Positions 21,717 through 34,844 of a stretch of DNA of 64,000 nucleotides are shown piece by piece (the stretch's first letter is position 1; every line of letters begins with the position of its first letter). The notes under the pieces are model-generated. The model ran no database searches. It was given only the letters and a program-made list of their open reading frames with translations, and was not told the DNA's origin. A program made the position numbers and the translations under genes. The stretch lies in NCBI GenBank assembly GCA_017590115.1, contig JAGGNK010007004.1:10104418-10168417 (forward strand), given 5' to 3'. The stretch is from Montifringilla adamsi. Taxonomy: Eukaryota > Chordata > Aves > Passeriformes > Passeridae.

Positions 21717-24700
21717 AGCTATACTTTGTATCCAAAGTTATGGTTTCATTTTATTCCAATATCTTGTTCTAAGACACTGAAAATTCTTCCAAAGTCTCTG
21801 CAATTCAGGTTTCTCCAGAGCTAACTTTGCTGATACAACCTGCTAGCCTAAGGGGACAGTTTTGGAAATTGGGGTTTGGAGTTAAAGTTAACCCATGGCG
21901 GCACTCTGACTACAGGAGAACTGAGTATCCCAGGGCCACTGTTCTAAGAAGCAAATTTAAGGAAGGCTGAAATTAATGTGCATTATATGTTTGATACTTT
22001 TGAACTGACATGGACCTATGTAAGGAAGTAGCATGATTTAAAGAGTTGAATTGCTTACATAGTAGTTTATTATTTTTCTAAAGAAACAAGCAAGGTTAAC
22101 AAAAGACAGTAAAGAAGCAATAGCTTCAGTTGTTTAACATTCTAAACAACTTTTCATATAAAAAAATTTTAGTTTGAAAAAACATCTTAAAATCAATTGT
22201 CTTTTACACTACTGCAGATACACTTTTATGTGGAATGAAAAAGAAAGCCTCTGGCCTACAAACACTTGTTAAAATAAGGGATAATTAATCAATAATTATA
22301 TATGTCATGGAATAACAGTTTCATTAATAGGGATTGTGAATTTAACTGCTTAGGAATTGGATGATCTTTTCAGGGTAGACGTTTACTGTGGAGTACTGCA
22401 ACACTGGTAAGTTTGCGGAAACATTAAGAAAAATCTTGCCACTTTGTCTCCTCTCCCAGTTAAGTGGTAATGAAGTCTAAATGTCTGAATTGTGAGGAAC
22501 TGGGGGGGAAAAAGATAAAACCATCCCTTTTTACATTCAGTGTCTCAGGACCATAGTGCTTCCTCTACCTTTGGAACCTCTGACCACTTTAGGCTCTTCT
22601 GCTCCTAAACACATGCCTTTGCTCTTAAGCTGTAGCCAAATTCAATCTGAGATGTTTCAGCTGACACAAGGAGCTATTAAATATGGGAAGGTTGGTTTGA
22701 GGCTGAATTATGTCAGCTCTGCTGGTGCTCCTTGATCTGCAGCAGCTTTCTAGAGATGTGGTGCTAACCCAGCAAGCTGGAAAGTCCTTAACCGCAAGCT
22801 GAATACTGTAAGCGGAGAATATTCCAAGGCGCTCGTTATTTGCCATCTGTTTTGGAATAGAAGATGGAGGGAGTATTTCAGCTTGGCAGCACAGTAATCA
22901 GATATATGTAATACTTTCAAGGGATAAAGTCCATTTTTAAGAAACTTTTATTTTTAAAAGCTTCCAACAGCAACGAACTTTTAAAAGATATGGTACACAT
23001 TAAGAAGTGTCAGTAATACACATCTAATATACACCAATTTTGCGTGGATTTGAACTCATCATCTGGGGCAGTATTACAACTTGTAGGTATAAAAACAGCT
23101 GCAGAGTGTTGGTGGGATAACCACTGAATGCATCTGTTAATACTAATTATGTACTACTGGTAAACTGTATATTCTTAGTTTAAGCAAACATTTTTAACCC
23201 CATCACCATATTCCTCATTCTGCAGGTGAATGGGAGTGCAGAATGCATAATGGTCAGTTTCTTAATGCAATTTACTATTACAAGCATTTTAAATGCATGT
23301 AGATGCTCTTAGACTTGATGCATGTCTGTATTTTTGTAAGTAAAACCTCAAAACCTGTCAAAGGCAAAAACAACATCTGGACATGATAACTTTATAGTGA
23401 AGTCCTGGTTTAGCAGTTGTAATCATTAATCTGTTCCCTCTCAAGTATGCTGTTCAGCTACATTTGAAATGAAAATTGGTGGTTCTTTTTCCAAGTTGAG
23501 TCTCTTCCTCTCTCTTGTTTTTCTTTCCAGTGTGTGTTATTTACACCAGTGAGTAAGTGTATAGTTTGACGTTATGTGAAAAAAAACAAAAAAAACAAAC
23601 TATAGCCTGTACTTGGAAAAAGAGAATATCACTGAGATCAGCACTTTGAGCTGTGTGTGATCAGGTCAGTTTTGCTTTCCATAGTGTTACATAGCAAGAA
23701 ACTCAAATTCATCATGGGCTCAATCTGTCTGGAGATCATTTTCTCTCTGAAAAGCCAGACAGAGGTAACAGTCTTACAATGAGTTTGTCTGCAGAATGGG
23801 ACGTGTATTTTCTTATTCTGAAAATTTGTCATCCTGCTGTCTGAAATGCCTGCACTGGTGTCCAAAGTGTTCCTCTCCTGGTGCTTCATGTGATGGGGTC
23901 TCCATTCAGGGCACTTTGCAAAGCAGAGGCCAAACAGGAACTGCCAGCAGTTGTGTCTGTGCTAAAAGTCAGTGCTGAGTGCCTTAAGGGAAGATGTGAG
24001 GAACACCACAGTGTTCCTGCAGTCCCTTTTCCGGCCACCAACTTCACTCCAGCCAAGAGCAGAGATTGATGTTCAGTACAAAATTGCAAGTTTGTTGGTG
24101 CTTCCAAAAATAATTTCATTAATTTGGGAAGCTGTGGATATTCCTGCCTAGTGTTTGGCTCACTAACTTTGCTAATACAATATTGTTTTAAGGGAGTTCC
24201 ATGGGCTTGTTCATTATGAGGGTAACGAAGCAGAAAATTCAAATAATATTCCTCTTGCCATACAAAAAATGAGTGACAGCAACAGGCTTAGCATAGGATA
24301 TGTCAAATTCTGAAGAAACAAGTCTGAATAGCCGTAAAATAAAATGCACATCATTGGGTGAGGACAGATGCAGCACAAAGTACTCAATTTTATTTGTTTA
24401 AAAAAAAAAAAAAAAGTTAGATCTGTGTCTTGACCTTAAACTAATGGATTATTTTCTCATTCAGTTTATTTCCCATTTTCAGGTTAATGGGTGGAAAGGA
24501 AAATTCTGAATAAACATTCACTTTGCAGAGAGTTGGTTTGCTTTGCTTCAAATTTCAAAACTGGTGCCCTCTCCCTGAAGGAATGAAATGGTAAATAATA
24601 GTATTCTCTGATTTAGGTAGTACACCCTTTGCCTCTCAGGCTCTTGCATATTCTAGAATATGGACTAGAAATCCCTTCCTGGGTTTCATTATGGCCTCCT

Positions 24701-27164
24701 GCCCTGATCTGTGGAATCAGAAGTTGTAGTAAAGTAAATGCTAGCCCAGTCTTTCACTGGAAGGAGCATTTCAGAAGTGCTGAAAATACAAGGCAGAACA
24801 AAGGGATCTGAGAGTAATTTTTGACATTTATATGAAAAGTTCTTTTTATAGGTGATTACCATCAACTGTTTGGTAAACCTTATCCTTAAAGTCATTTGTA
24901 GGGGTGAGAAGTTGAGTACACGTGAACTAACCTGCTGTGAAGAATTGGACACTGGACATAAACTTCCAAGGCCTGTTTTAAATAATAGCTCCTAAGAACT
25001 GTGATGATCCTTTTGCTTTCAAGCAAATGATCTCTATAGTGTTCAGTTGACTCTATGCTCCCAGCAGATTGCATAATCCTGGTGTGATTTCCTATATGGC
25101 AGTCCTGGACCTGGGAAATCCTTCCTCAGTGAGAGCCAAACTGTTCACAGTTAACATCATGCAATATTGATTTCTCTTTACTATTTCCCAACAACTCTTT
25201 GAAAAAGAACAATTCTGTGTGCTGAGACGATTCTTTGGTCTTCAGGATCCAGCTGACCTATTTTTAAAGTAGATCAGAAGTAGGGAGGGAAATGAACAGA
25301 GAAAATTAGTTGTCTTTTTCTCAGCTGTTTCATCATTTGCTTTTCCCTCAGGGGACAGCCTGTATTTTTGTAAAAAACGGATTAGGTGAAAAACAGTTCA
25401 TAATGCTTTATCATGTGTTGTTTAGGAAACTGATGTTAGATGCTTGCCTGCACAAAAGCATATGTCAAGAAGATTATTTCAAAACAGCTGAATTCAGTTA
25501 GAATATCATGGGTGGGATTTTATTAGTAGTATTTTTGTTACTGTAGCTTCTCCCTGCCTCTTACTTGGCTTTTGTGTTTGCTTCCTCTTCTGTTGTAAAT
25601 GTGAGGCTTTGTTGCTGTTCTTTCAGCCTCCTGGCATCCTTGCTCTTCAATCATTGTTGAGCTAGCCTATTACCATGTTTGTAATCAAACTGTCTTTTGA
25701 GCTCTTCCATTTTACAGGATAACTCTGTGATGCTTTCTGCGTATTTTAATTGTGAAAAGTGTTTAGCTTGATTTACTGTGGAAAAACCCTCACTTTATAC
25801 ACATCTGTCCTTAGTTTCCCTCAACTTTCAGAACCTGTTGGCTAGTTTCAGCCACATTTGGGTAGGGACGAGAGGAAGGGAACCCAAAGAGTGGGGTTCT
25901 CATGGATTTGATAAAAAATAAATAACCAAGTAAAAAGGAGAGATGGTGTAACAGCATTTGAGCTGAAGTATCCTTAGCTGAAACCTTCTTATACCCCGAG
26001 TGGTCCATGCCACAAAGAGGTGTTACCCAGAACCCCATTCATGCTTTTCCCCTGAGATTGTGCCCTCTCAACAGAAGCCTTTAACCCCCTCTGGTTACAG
26101 CCCTAAACCCAACTATAGGATGGTCACCTGGATTTTCTTTATTCAAGCCATGTGTCAGTCAGCAGAACACCACAGCACTGCTTCATCGTCAGTGAGGTCT
26201 GACTAGCAGATAGACCCCGAGGTGCAGTAAACAGAGCTTCCTTTTTTCCAGGGCCTCCTGTAACGTTTTATGAGCATAAGGTAGTGTGGCCTGCTGTAGG
26301 AAATGCACAGGTGAACTTGCATCTTAGAAACCAAAGCCAGTCAGGCACATGCTCAAGCTTCCTAGCAAGTCAAATTCTGTTCATTTCCCTGAACTTCTTG
26401 CTCTAAGTATACAGTTACCAGAAAACATTTCAAAATGTGACCAGCTTGGATCAGGAGACATGCCATGCTTTTGTGGTGACTGGAGCCTTGGCAGAGAGGA
26501 CAGGAACAATAGGACAGTTCTCTTTGGGAATTATTTATTTTGTGCTCTTTATTGTGCTTCATATGTTACAAGTGGACCATGTTGTGCTGGTGTTGTGTAA
26601 GGCAATCCTCAGGAAATCAGGTGGGAGTACAAACTTTCCTTTTGCCATATAAACAGAGTGTGTTGCATAACTGAACTTGTCTTTCTGCTGTTAGGGATGT
26701 TTTTTTCCATTTCAGTTATGTGTCTATATCGTCACACATAGCAGCCCACCCTGCACAAGCTGTTTTTTCCAGGCCCCGTCTCTCCTGGGCATCCATCCCT
26801 TCGCTCCATCACACGCTGTTGCTCTCCACAGGGTGTCCCGGCGTTGCAATGAGCCTCAGCCACCAGCAGCACCAAACACAGCTCCCCGTGGCAGGCCCCA
26901 GCTGGCCGCTGCTCCCTGTGTTGCTAATCTCACCTCTCCCGGGGGCTGAATTGCTCAATCTTGCCCAAATATTTGACACTGGATTCTTTTGTCAGATGCC
27001 TTTGCTGGGACAGTGTGATAAGTAATGAATGGACAGGCTGTCAGGAGCAGGCTTTGCCAGATGACACACAATGGGGCTCTGCTGACCCAAAAACGACTTC
27101 AGGAGCCCTGAGCCCCACCTTCCCCGAAAGGGCTTCCTTTCTGAAAAGAGGTTATGGTTTGTTT

Positions 27165-27179
27165 GTGTGTGTGTGTGTT
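27165..27179. repeat. (TG)n simple repeat
   Basis: A short run of TG dinucleotides within TTTGTTTGTG...TTAGC, at the edge of a GC-richer patch. No gene nearby. Confidence 0.7.
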
Positions 27180-30100
27180 AGCTTTCAGTATGTCTCTGTT
27201 GGGCAGCTCACCTGCCATTGCATTCACACACTGAGCACACAATCCAGCTAGAGCCACAATTCATGTCACACAGTCAACTGAGGTAGCAGCCATGCCATTT
27301 TGGATGCCATATTTTGGCCATTTTCCAGCATGTATCTTCGCTGTGGGAGACTCCTTATCACAAAGGAATCACCTGCCAAGGGGAATGCCCTGTCATACAA
27401 GAGAAATTTAGGATCAACAGTCATTTGCTTAGCTCTTCCAGGTTTTTTATCTGTCAGTTGCAAGCAGTCATCACCAGTGCATTTCATGTCCTTTCTTCAA
27501 TGCACCTCAGCTTAGCTAGAGGATAGGCAGAATTTCTGATTCTAGATTTGCATAGCAAATTCATTTTAGGGGCAGTCTTTACTTAATACTTTTGCTTGAT
27601 CTTTTTCTCTCTAGCTACATAAGCAAACACAGTGAACTGTGGAGAAAAAAACCCATTAATTGATGCTTAACTTCATTATGGACAGAATATTTATCATCAG
27701 ATTTTGAAAGTTTTTATTACATGAGCTCTTTCATGTCACAAAGAAAACGCATCCACACATACACATTCTCACATTCACACTCCTAACTTGCCATATATAA
27801 AATATGTTTATATTTTCAGTTCCAATTTGTAACACTTCATCTGTTCCTGAGCAATGCACATTCTTTATTTGTGTTCAAGATCCAAGCAAACAAAATTCCT
27901 TCAAACATCTTTTTGAATCAGAGAAGAAATGACAGTGAAAAAAAGCAAAACAATTAAATTCTCCCCCATTTATATGAAAATTTTACTGAGGCTTGTTTTG
28001 TTACATAGTGTTATAGTGAAAACAGATGATATTTGGAACTTGGCTTTGAAGCAGGCCTCCCTTCAGACTCCACAGGCAACCAGACATTCCCCTTCTGCAC
28101 ATCACTTCCAACAGCTCTTTCGTGCAAAACATTTCCCTGTTTATCCTCCAGACAAATTGCATTTGCTGGTCTTAAGTCATCTGTGTACTAAGAAAAATGA
28201 TGTGTTGTCAATCCCAGACCCCACTCCTCTTTCTAAATCCTTTCATTTGTAAATGAAAAGAAGAGGGAATTAATTAGTTGCACTTCTTTCTTTTCCTTTA
28301 AGATGTCAGGGTGGCTGCAGTGGGGTCAGCTGCTCGGTGGACAGCGCAGTGAGCAGCAGATACAATCAGCCTGTGTGCCCTGTCTGATGCCCAGGCTCAG
28401 GGAGCACAGCTCCAGCAGCTCTGCTGACACCAGCAGAGCAAACCCTGCAGTTACCTCCCCTAATCTGTGTTCTTTGTAAAATGACTGTGAACTGTTTAGC
28501 AAAATGTTTAGCTTGTTTTGATAGCTGGACTAAATTGTAAACAAATGGTAACCGCATGTTACTCACGGCAGAATAATTTTGCTTTTTTTGGTTTTATGAC
28601 AGCATTTACACAGTATTTTTTGCAACCTTAGTGACCTACATGAGGTTTTTGTCTACAAGGACTACTATTTTTCTTTAAAAACAAAGAATTTAAAAAATAG
28701 ATTATGGCAGGTTTGGTTTTTTACTATAGCAGCTGGTAATTTAATGGAAACCACTCCCAGTAAACTTCTTTGGTGTTTTCAGAGATCAGAAAATCTCTTC
28801 TGCTGTCCCAAGGGTCTTTAACAATACTCAATGGAAGTTCATTAAGCCAGGGAGTGATGGCAATACACATTACTATTCTCCATAATTCCTGCCATCACAA
28901 ACCATTTTCTGGCTTCTCCTCACCTTGCTGTGAAGTGGTTTTTCCTTTGGTTTACAGTGGTTTTTTATTCAAGATTTGGGAAGAAGGGGGTACATTGTGA
29001 TGAAACCTTCAGTAAAATCACTGACACCATCACACTGCAGTTACAGCTTTGCCCTATTTGCCTTAAGGCACAAGCCAAGACTGGATGGGTCTAGATCAGG
29101 AAAGAAGAAATGGAGAAGGCAAAACCACATGAAAGCTTTTCTCCTCCATTCAAGATTCCCAGAAGAAATCACAGATATGTTAGGTCAGCCTTACAAAAAT
29201 TGTTCTTTAACAAAACACAAGTAAAAAGAAAAAAAACAAGACCCAAAGGGTGTTCAATGTCTGAATTATTTCATGGTAGTGTTGGGAAAGCAGTAGCAGA
29301 ATAATTTTGTGGTTTGGTTGTTGTTTTCAAGACAAGACAGCTTTGTAAAGTTGCATGAGAGGGAACAGAAACCTCTTGGTTAGGATTTGTAAATAGAAAA
29401 CATGCTAGGGCTGCTGTCCCTTTCCTCTTCTCCTGGATCATTATTCTCAAGAAGCCGCCTGTAATTCTCTTTGTAAATTGTCTGTGCTGCACGTGAAACA
29501 AGGAAGGAAGAAATGGGAGGAAAAAACAAAACAATAACAAAAATCACAAAAAAATTTGTTGAACAAGACCCAGTAAAGTCAGTATTTTTGAAAATGTTTT
29601 ATTTTCAAGGAGGGACATCTCCCATTCTTGGTTCTCTAGTGTATGAGGAGGGGAAGGTTACAGCTGCTTTAACCACTATCTGCTCCATTTTACTCCCAAG
29701 ATGACACACTTACAAATTGAATTTATAGTTGACTGCAAATATGAGAAACACCAGTGCTACTATTTCTCAGTGTTTCTCTGTGGTTTTTGTGTCTTATATG
29801 TTGAAGCTTTTTCAGTAAAAGATACAGACTACAGCATGAGCAAATGCTTCCTTTTCCCCATAGTTAAATGAGTCACTGAGATTAAACAAAGGCTGAAGTT
29901 CAGGGGTCTAACTTAAGAGTCTCTTCCATTTCTACTACCCCTAGTGTTTTGTCTTACAGGCTGTCACATTTTTTATTCCTTCTAAACCCTTTATGACACT
30001 AATGTGCATAAACAGTCCCATGGCAATAGCAGGAATAATATTTAGGTCTCTAAACCAGAACTTTTATCTATACTCCCCAAAAGAATGTCAGCTCTGAGCA

Positions 30101-30679
30101 CAGGTGGTCAAGATGCCATTTGAAGTTCCTGCCACCTCTTACACTGTGGTGGTGAATCTGAATCTGAATTGCAGCAGCTTGATTCAATTTTCAATTCTTT
30201 TTTCTTTCGCAGGAATGACTGGAGCCCTTGGAGAGGAAAGACTGACCTGTTCCTCTTGCTTCCTCCAGCTCCTTCTTGATGCCTCACTGACTTGCCTAGT
30301 CCTCTCTTTCTATGCTTCTCCTCATCCCCTGCATCCATTTCCTGAAAAAGGTCAGAAAAGTATTTATAAAAATTTCAGACCCACTTAAAGCAGATTTTTA
30401 GACCTGCCATGTTCCAATCATTGGGATGAAATATTCCAGACCAGGTGCCCTGCTTGGGATGATTTGTTTCTGAAACTTCTGATTCAAAATTCTTTCTTGA
30501 GAAAGTTAGGGGGGAAAAAAATTCCATTTTTTTTCTGTATTTTTAAATATTAATTTTTAAACGTTTCAGTGTTCTCACATTTAGATCAGAGACAAGGCCT
30601 TTGCCAGGTAGCACCAAGGGCAGGTTCTCTTTCCCTGAGGGAGGGCAAGACAGGAACTGAGGCTGGTGGCAAGGCAGGA

Positions 30680-30720
30680 GCAGAGCTGCTCAGCACCAGC
30701 ACAGAGCTGCTCAGCACAGA
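30680..30720. repeat. Tandem GC-rich duplication
   Basis: CAGAGCTGCTCAGCAC occurs twice within about 40 bp, separated by CAG, inside a GC-richer patch of the intergenic interval. The core AGCAGAGCTGCT is partly palindromic. I cannot assign a family. Confidence 0.6.
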
Positions 30721-32455
30721 CCATGCTGAGGAGAGCTGGCAGGGTCCAGACACTGAGCCCAAGCTGAGCCAAAAGTCCAGATCCATAGCGGTGAGGTAGG
30801 TTTGAACTGAAGTTGACTTTGCAATTCACATTCCGGTCCAGAGAACACCGAGTCATTGCACATTGATCACCAAGCATGCTCGTTGTGTGAAGGGAGCCAA
30901 GCTAGAAAATCAGACCAGAGGTTTTCTTCAAGAATTTCAAGACTGGTGATTGGCCTCCTCAGTTATATCTCTCCTCCCAGAGAGGTCCAGCCCCACCAGA
31001 ACTTTGCAATCTTCAGTAAAATCTTTGCAAGCTCCACTTTTCCCTTTGTGCAGTGAGGACGGTGCCCCTGGTAGCCCCCAGCCTGGCACCACAGCAGCAA
31101 GAGTGACAGGGGGACAGGACCTGTGCAGCAGCCCACAGCAGGGATTTCCCTGCCCCTTTCTGGTACAACATTTTCTGCTGAGCTCCCCTCAGCTTAAAAA
31201 CATAAAAATACCATGTCCAAGAATGGTGGAAGTAATGGCTGCCCTGCACCACCACTCAGGAAAGATAACAAAATTGGAGCTTCCCTATGGGAATATAGAG
31301 CATAACTGCAAAATAAAACACAAATGGCACTGCACTTGCAGAGGAATCTCAGATTATACTGTTGCACAGGTAGCTTTAAAACTGACAATTTACAGCTTGC
31401 ATTTTTAGGGGAAAAAATGCATAATGGTCTCAAAGCCCAGTTTTGGCTTGAAACTGTAATACGTATATGCAGCAGAGACTGAGAGAAAAGGGTTGACTCA
31501 CTCTTCTTGTGTGAGGAGGGATAGTGTGGAAAAGACACCAAATAACACCTAATAAAAAGTAGGCAGTGATGCATATAAACTAGATCTTGGGAAGAGGTCT
31601 GGTAAAACTTTATTTTCTGGCACTAGTAGTACGCCCTGAAAGGCTGTCTGAATATTGAAGGGGTTTCTTGACAGAAAACTGAAAACTCCAATTGTAATAT
31701 AAGGAAATATTTTTCTGACAGAGCAATAAAAAGGTGCAACATCTAATGTCCTGATAAATATACCCAATTACCACAGGCACCTACAATGCATCCTCTAAAC
31801 ACATTTTTTTGGCTGGTGAAGTGGAAAAATGGGCAAATTTAGGATTAAAGAAAATTCTATTCCACTTTGAATGTCTGGAGAGTGCCTGAACGGTATAAAT
31901 TGTGTATCTTGGCCATCTCCAAATATATAGGCAGGCATTTGAGGCAAAGTGTTAGAACTGCATTTCCTCAGAGACAAAACTCAGTTGCAGCTGTCAGTAA
32001 ACTTGTACTTTTCCATCTGACATGGTTAGTAACTTGGATTCCTGATGAGGAAAAAGAGATAGTAGCAAATAATTAAACACAGAAATGGTGACATATGCCC
32101 TATATGGTAGGAAATTTTCTCAAATTGGTTAGGTGGAACCATGGAGATATGAAAAATTCATGCTTCCCTTATAACAAAACACACAAACAAACAAGAGGTC
32201 TACCAAAACAACTGTCAGCATGACTCTGCATCATTTGTCTGAGTACTATGCGGGCAATACCTTGAGTTCCACAACGGTGAAGATGTTCATCTATGTTTGT
32301 GCAGCTATTTTGTGTTCAGTGAGTTTCAAAGATTTGATGGAAAAATGTAATGGAAAGCTCTGGGAAAAAAACCACTTTTTAACCAGTTTTCTGGGTTTGA
32401 AAGACTTAAAACTACTTGCGAGGAGGTGTAATTGATATGTATGAAACTTTAAAGC

Positions 32456-32506
32456 AATTATTTTTGTCATATTCCTTTCAGAATATTTTTGTCACATTCC
32501 CTTTAG
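32456..32506. repeat. Two-copy 25/26-bp tandem repeat
   Basis: The unit AATTATTTTTGTCATATTCC plus TTTCAG (32456-32481) is followed by a diverged copy (32482-32506) with one extra C and a few substitutions. A small local duplication in AT-rich sequence. Confidence 0.7.
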
Positions 32507-32810
32507 AAAATCCTTATGGTCAGTAAGAAATATTTTTGTAAAGCTGTTAATATCACTTTAATGAAGATATTATGTATTTTTTTCTCTTTATGCTATACTG
32601 TGAGTTGGTTTGGCTTTCTCTTTCATCCTAATCCTGTCTTAAATTCAAAAATAAGAGTAGAGACACTCATATTTGTTCTGCATATGTATATGCTTTTTAG
32701 AATAATTCACACTTAATCCAGAAGCATCTTATTGCCAAAGAGGAACTGAATGATCAAGAGGGCCCAGACTTTGTCTCGTATTGAAAACATGCATATAGGA
32801 AATATCGAGT

Positions 32811-32965
32811 CATAGAATCACAGAATGGTTTGTGTTGCATGGAACCTTTAAGATCACCCAGTTCCACTGCCCCTGCTGTGGGCAGGGATACCTTTCACTA
32901 GACCAGGTTGCTGAGAGCCCCATCCAGCCTGGCCTTGAACTCTGCCAGAGATGGAAGTTTGTGCC
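32811..32965 (-). mobile_element. CR1 LINE 3'-end fragment, 5'-truncated
   Basis: Read on the plus strand, CATAGAATCACAGAATGG is the reverse complement of the CR1 3' end, and AGACCAGGTTGCTGAGAG and CCATCCAGCCTGGCCTTGAA are hallmark blocks of the CR1 tail. The copy therefore lies on the minus strand and is cut to about 155 bp, the usual outcome of CR1 insertion. It carries no reading frame of its own. The right boundary is approximate. Confidence 0.93.
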
Positions 32966-34797
32966 ATTCATGTCATGTGATTTTCCCTATTTTAAAAGCT
33001 GCCAGTCTTTCTAGTCTTTATTAACACCATCAGTCTAAGATCTGCAACATCTGCTTATTAACAAGCACCCTTACAGAAAAAAAAGGCTTGTCCTTGCAAA
33101 AGGATGGCTTGGATTGCGCACTGGAAGGCATTTCTGATTGACGAAGTTCTGCTGATTATTGCGTTCATTCCTTTTCTCCTCTATGTAGAAGATGGTTTGC
33201 CACATGGTGAGAAAGGCTCGAGGAAAAAGCGGAACCCTGTGTGTTGCAGGTATGAACTTTTTCATCCTTTCCATCTCTTGCTCCGGTCATATACCCATCA
33301 TGGCAAGAGAGAAGGAGAGAGAGCAACCCCGACCAGCAGGATAAAAGTTCTTTGAGGTCCCCAGTAGGTAAGGGTAGAGCAGAAGGTGTGAGCTCCAGCT
33401 GACCAAACCTTTGTCCTACACCAGCACGTGTGGACGTGTGGCCAAAGGGTGACTGCTCCAAAAATGTTCTTGGTATCACCTGTTTTAAAATAGCAAGTAT
33501 AATAATGCCTGAGCTGTTGCAGAAGTGCAGATATGCTGCCTAAATAGAAATTACTACGTCTGGCAGTTTCAATATAGTTAGGTAATTATATGACAAAATA
33601 TGAAATTCTAGATGTCACGTGCGGCAGGGGCTTTCCTGCTGTCACATCATTATAAGGAACTTTAAAAATTTATAACATTAAATTTTCATTTTTGTTTTCC
33701 TTAAATGTCCTAACTGGGCAGCATTCAGTTCCAAAAGCGTCTGGTTTTGGTACAAATGACTCATAAATAAAAACTTACCGCAGAAGCTTTAAAGCTGGCA
33801 TGTAGTTTTCCACAAAGCAAAATCATAAGGACCTTACTCTCAAAGTGGTGCATCAAATACTAGAGTAAATACACAGGGTGACTGGGGGAGTGGGATGGAA
33901 GATAGACAACCACCTCAGTGCAGAAAACTGAATTTAAAAGGTGGGGAAATACTCTTTTTTTTTTTTTTCTCCTTGTTTCTATGTTGCTTCTTTTAGAGGG
34001 CAATCAGTCCAAAAGTATTCAAAAATTCACATTCAATCCAAACTAATTCAAATTTGAAATACTTGCATTTCTTTGTTACTGTTTGAATCAGAGATACAAA
34101 TGCTGGATCAAGGACACGTGTGCTAAGAGGGGCCAGCAGAAATGTGGCAGAGAAGTCAGTAAGAAAACTTTAGTGATAAAGAATCAGATTTTGCTGCTTT
34201 ATGATAATAACTGGAGACTGGAAACAAGCCTTTGAATAATTTCAGATTTTCCACACTTCAGACTTTTCCAGGCAGTTTATGGTTCCTGAACTTTAGCCTT
34301 CTGCTAAAAATAACAATCATTACCTCCCACTGATTTTAATCCACCAAAGGAAGGAGAAGTTGGAGTCCTCCTGCAGGCAGGCTGCAGGGAATTGCCAGAT
34401 TTTGAGCTGCCCTTTGGTCTAACTTGCAGACAGCAGAGCTGTACCTGAGATTTATAGAGCAGTTGTACTAGTTTACTAAGCTAAGTGTTGTCAGGAAGAC
34501 ACTGGAAACAGCAACAAGGAGCAAGAATGGGAGCTGAGAGGGGAATTAATGCCAAGTCTTGCACTGTAACAGCCTCCCATGCCAAGACTGCCATAGTGAT
34601 GAACTGAAGTGAGGACGAAGGCAGCAGTGAGGGAGACTGGCTTTTTTCCATGGTGCCCAAGAGTGGCTCCTCTTTGGGGTTTTGTCCTTCCTGTGCTCAG
34701 CTTTCACAAGTGGCATGAACCTTTCTGACAGCTGGGAGCCCACAGGTGTCTGTCCCAGCCACAGTTTTATGAGATTCCACTGGAGACAGCCCCACAT

Positions 34798-34844
34798 ATC
34801 CATCCATCCATCCATCCATCCATCCATCCATCCATCCATCCATC
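34798..34844. repeat. (ATCC)n tetranucleotide microsatellite
   Basis: Eleven to twelve uninterrupted ATCC units. The perfect array implies recent slippage, so length polymorphism is expected. It makes a spurious minus-strand frame repeating WMDG. Confidence 0.95.

Noticed and set aside
30950..31408. 152-codon plus-strand open frame in a GC-richer patch
   Set aside because: No similarity, no splice support, and other frames are open there too, as expected from composition.
34798..34844. Regular repeat that might suggest a CRISPR-like array
   Set aside because: It is a 4-bp microsatellite with no spacers, in a vertebrate genome.
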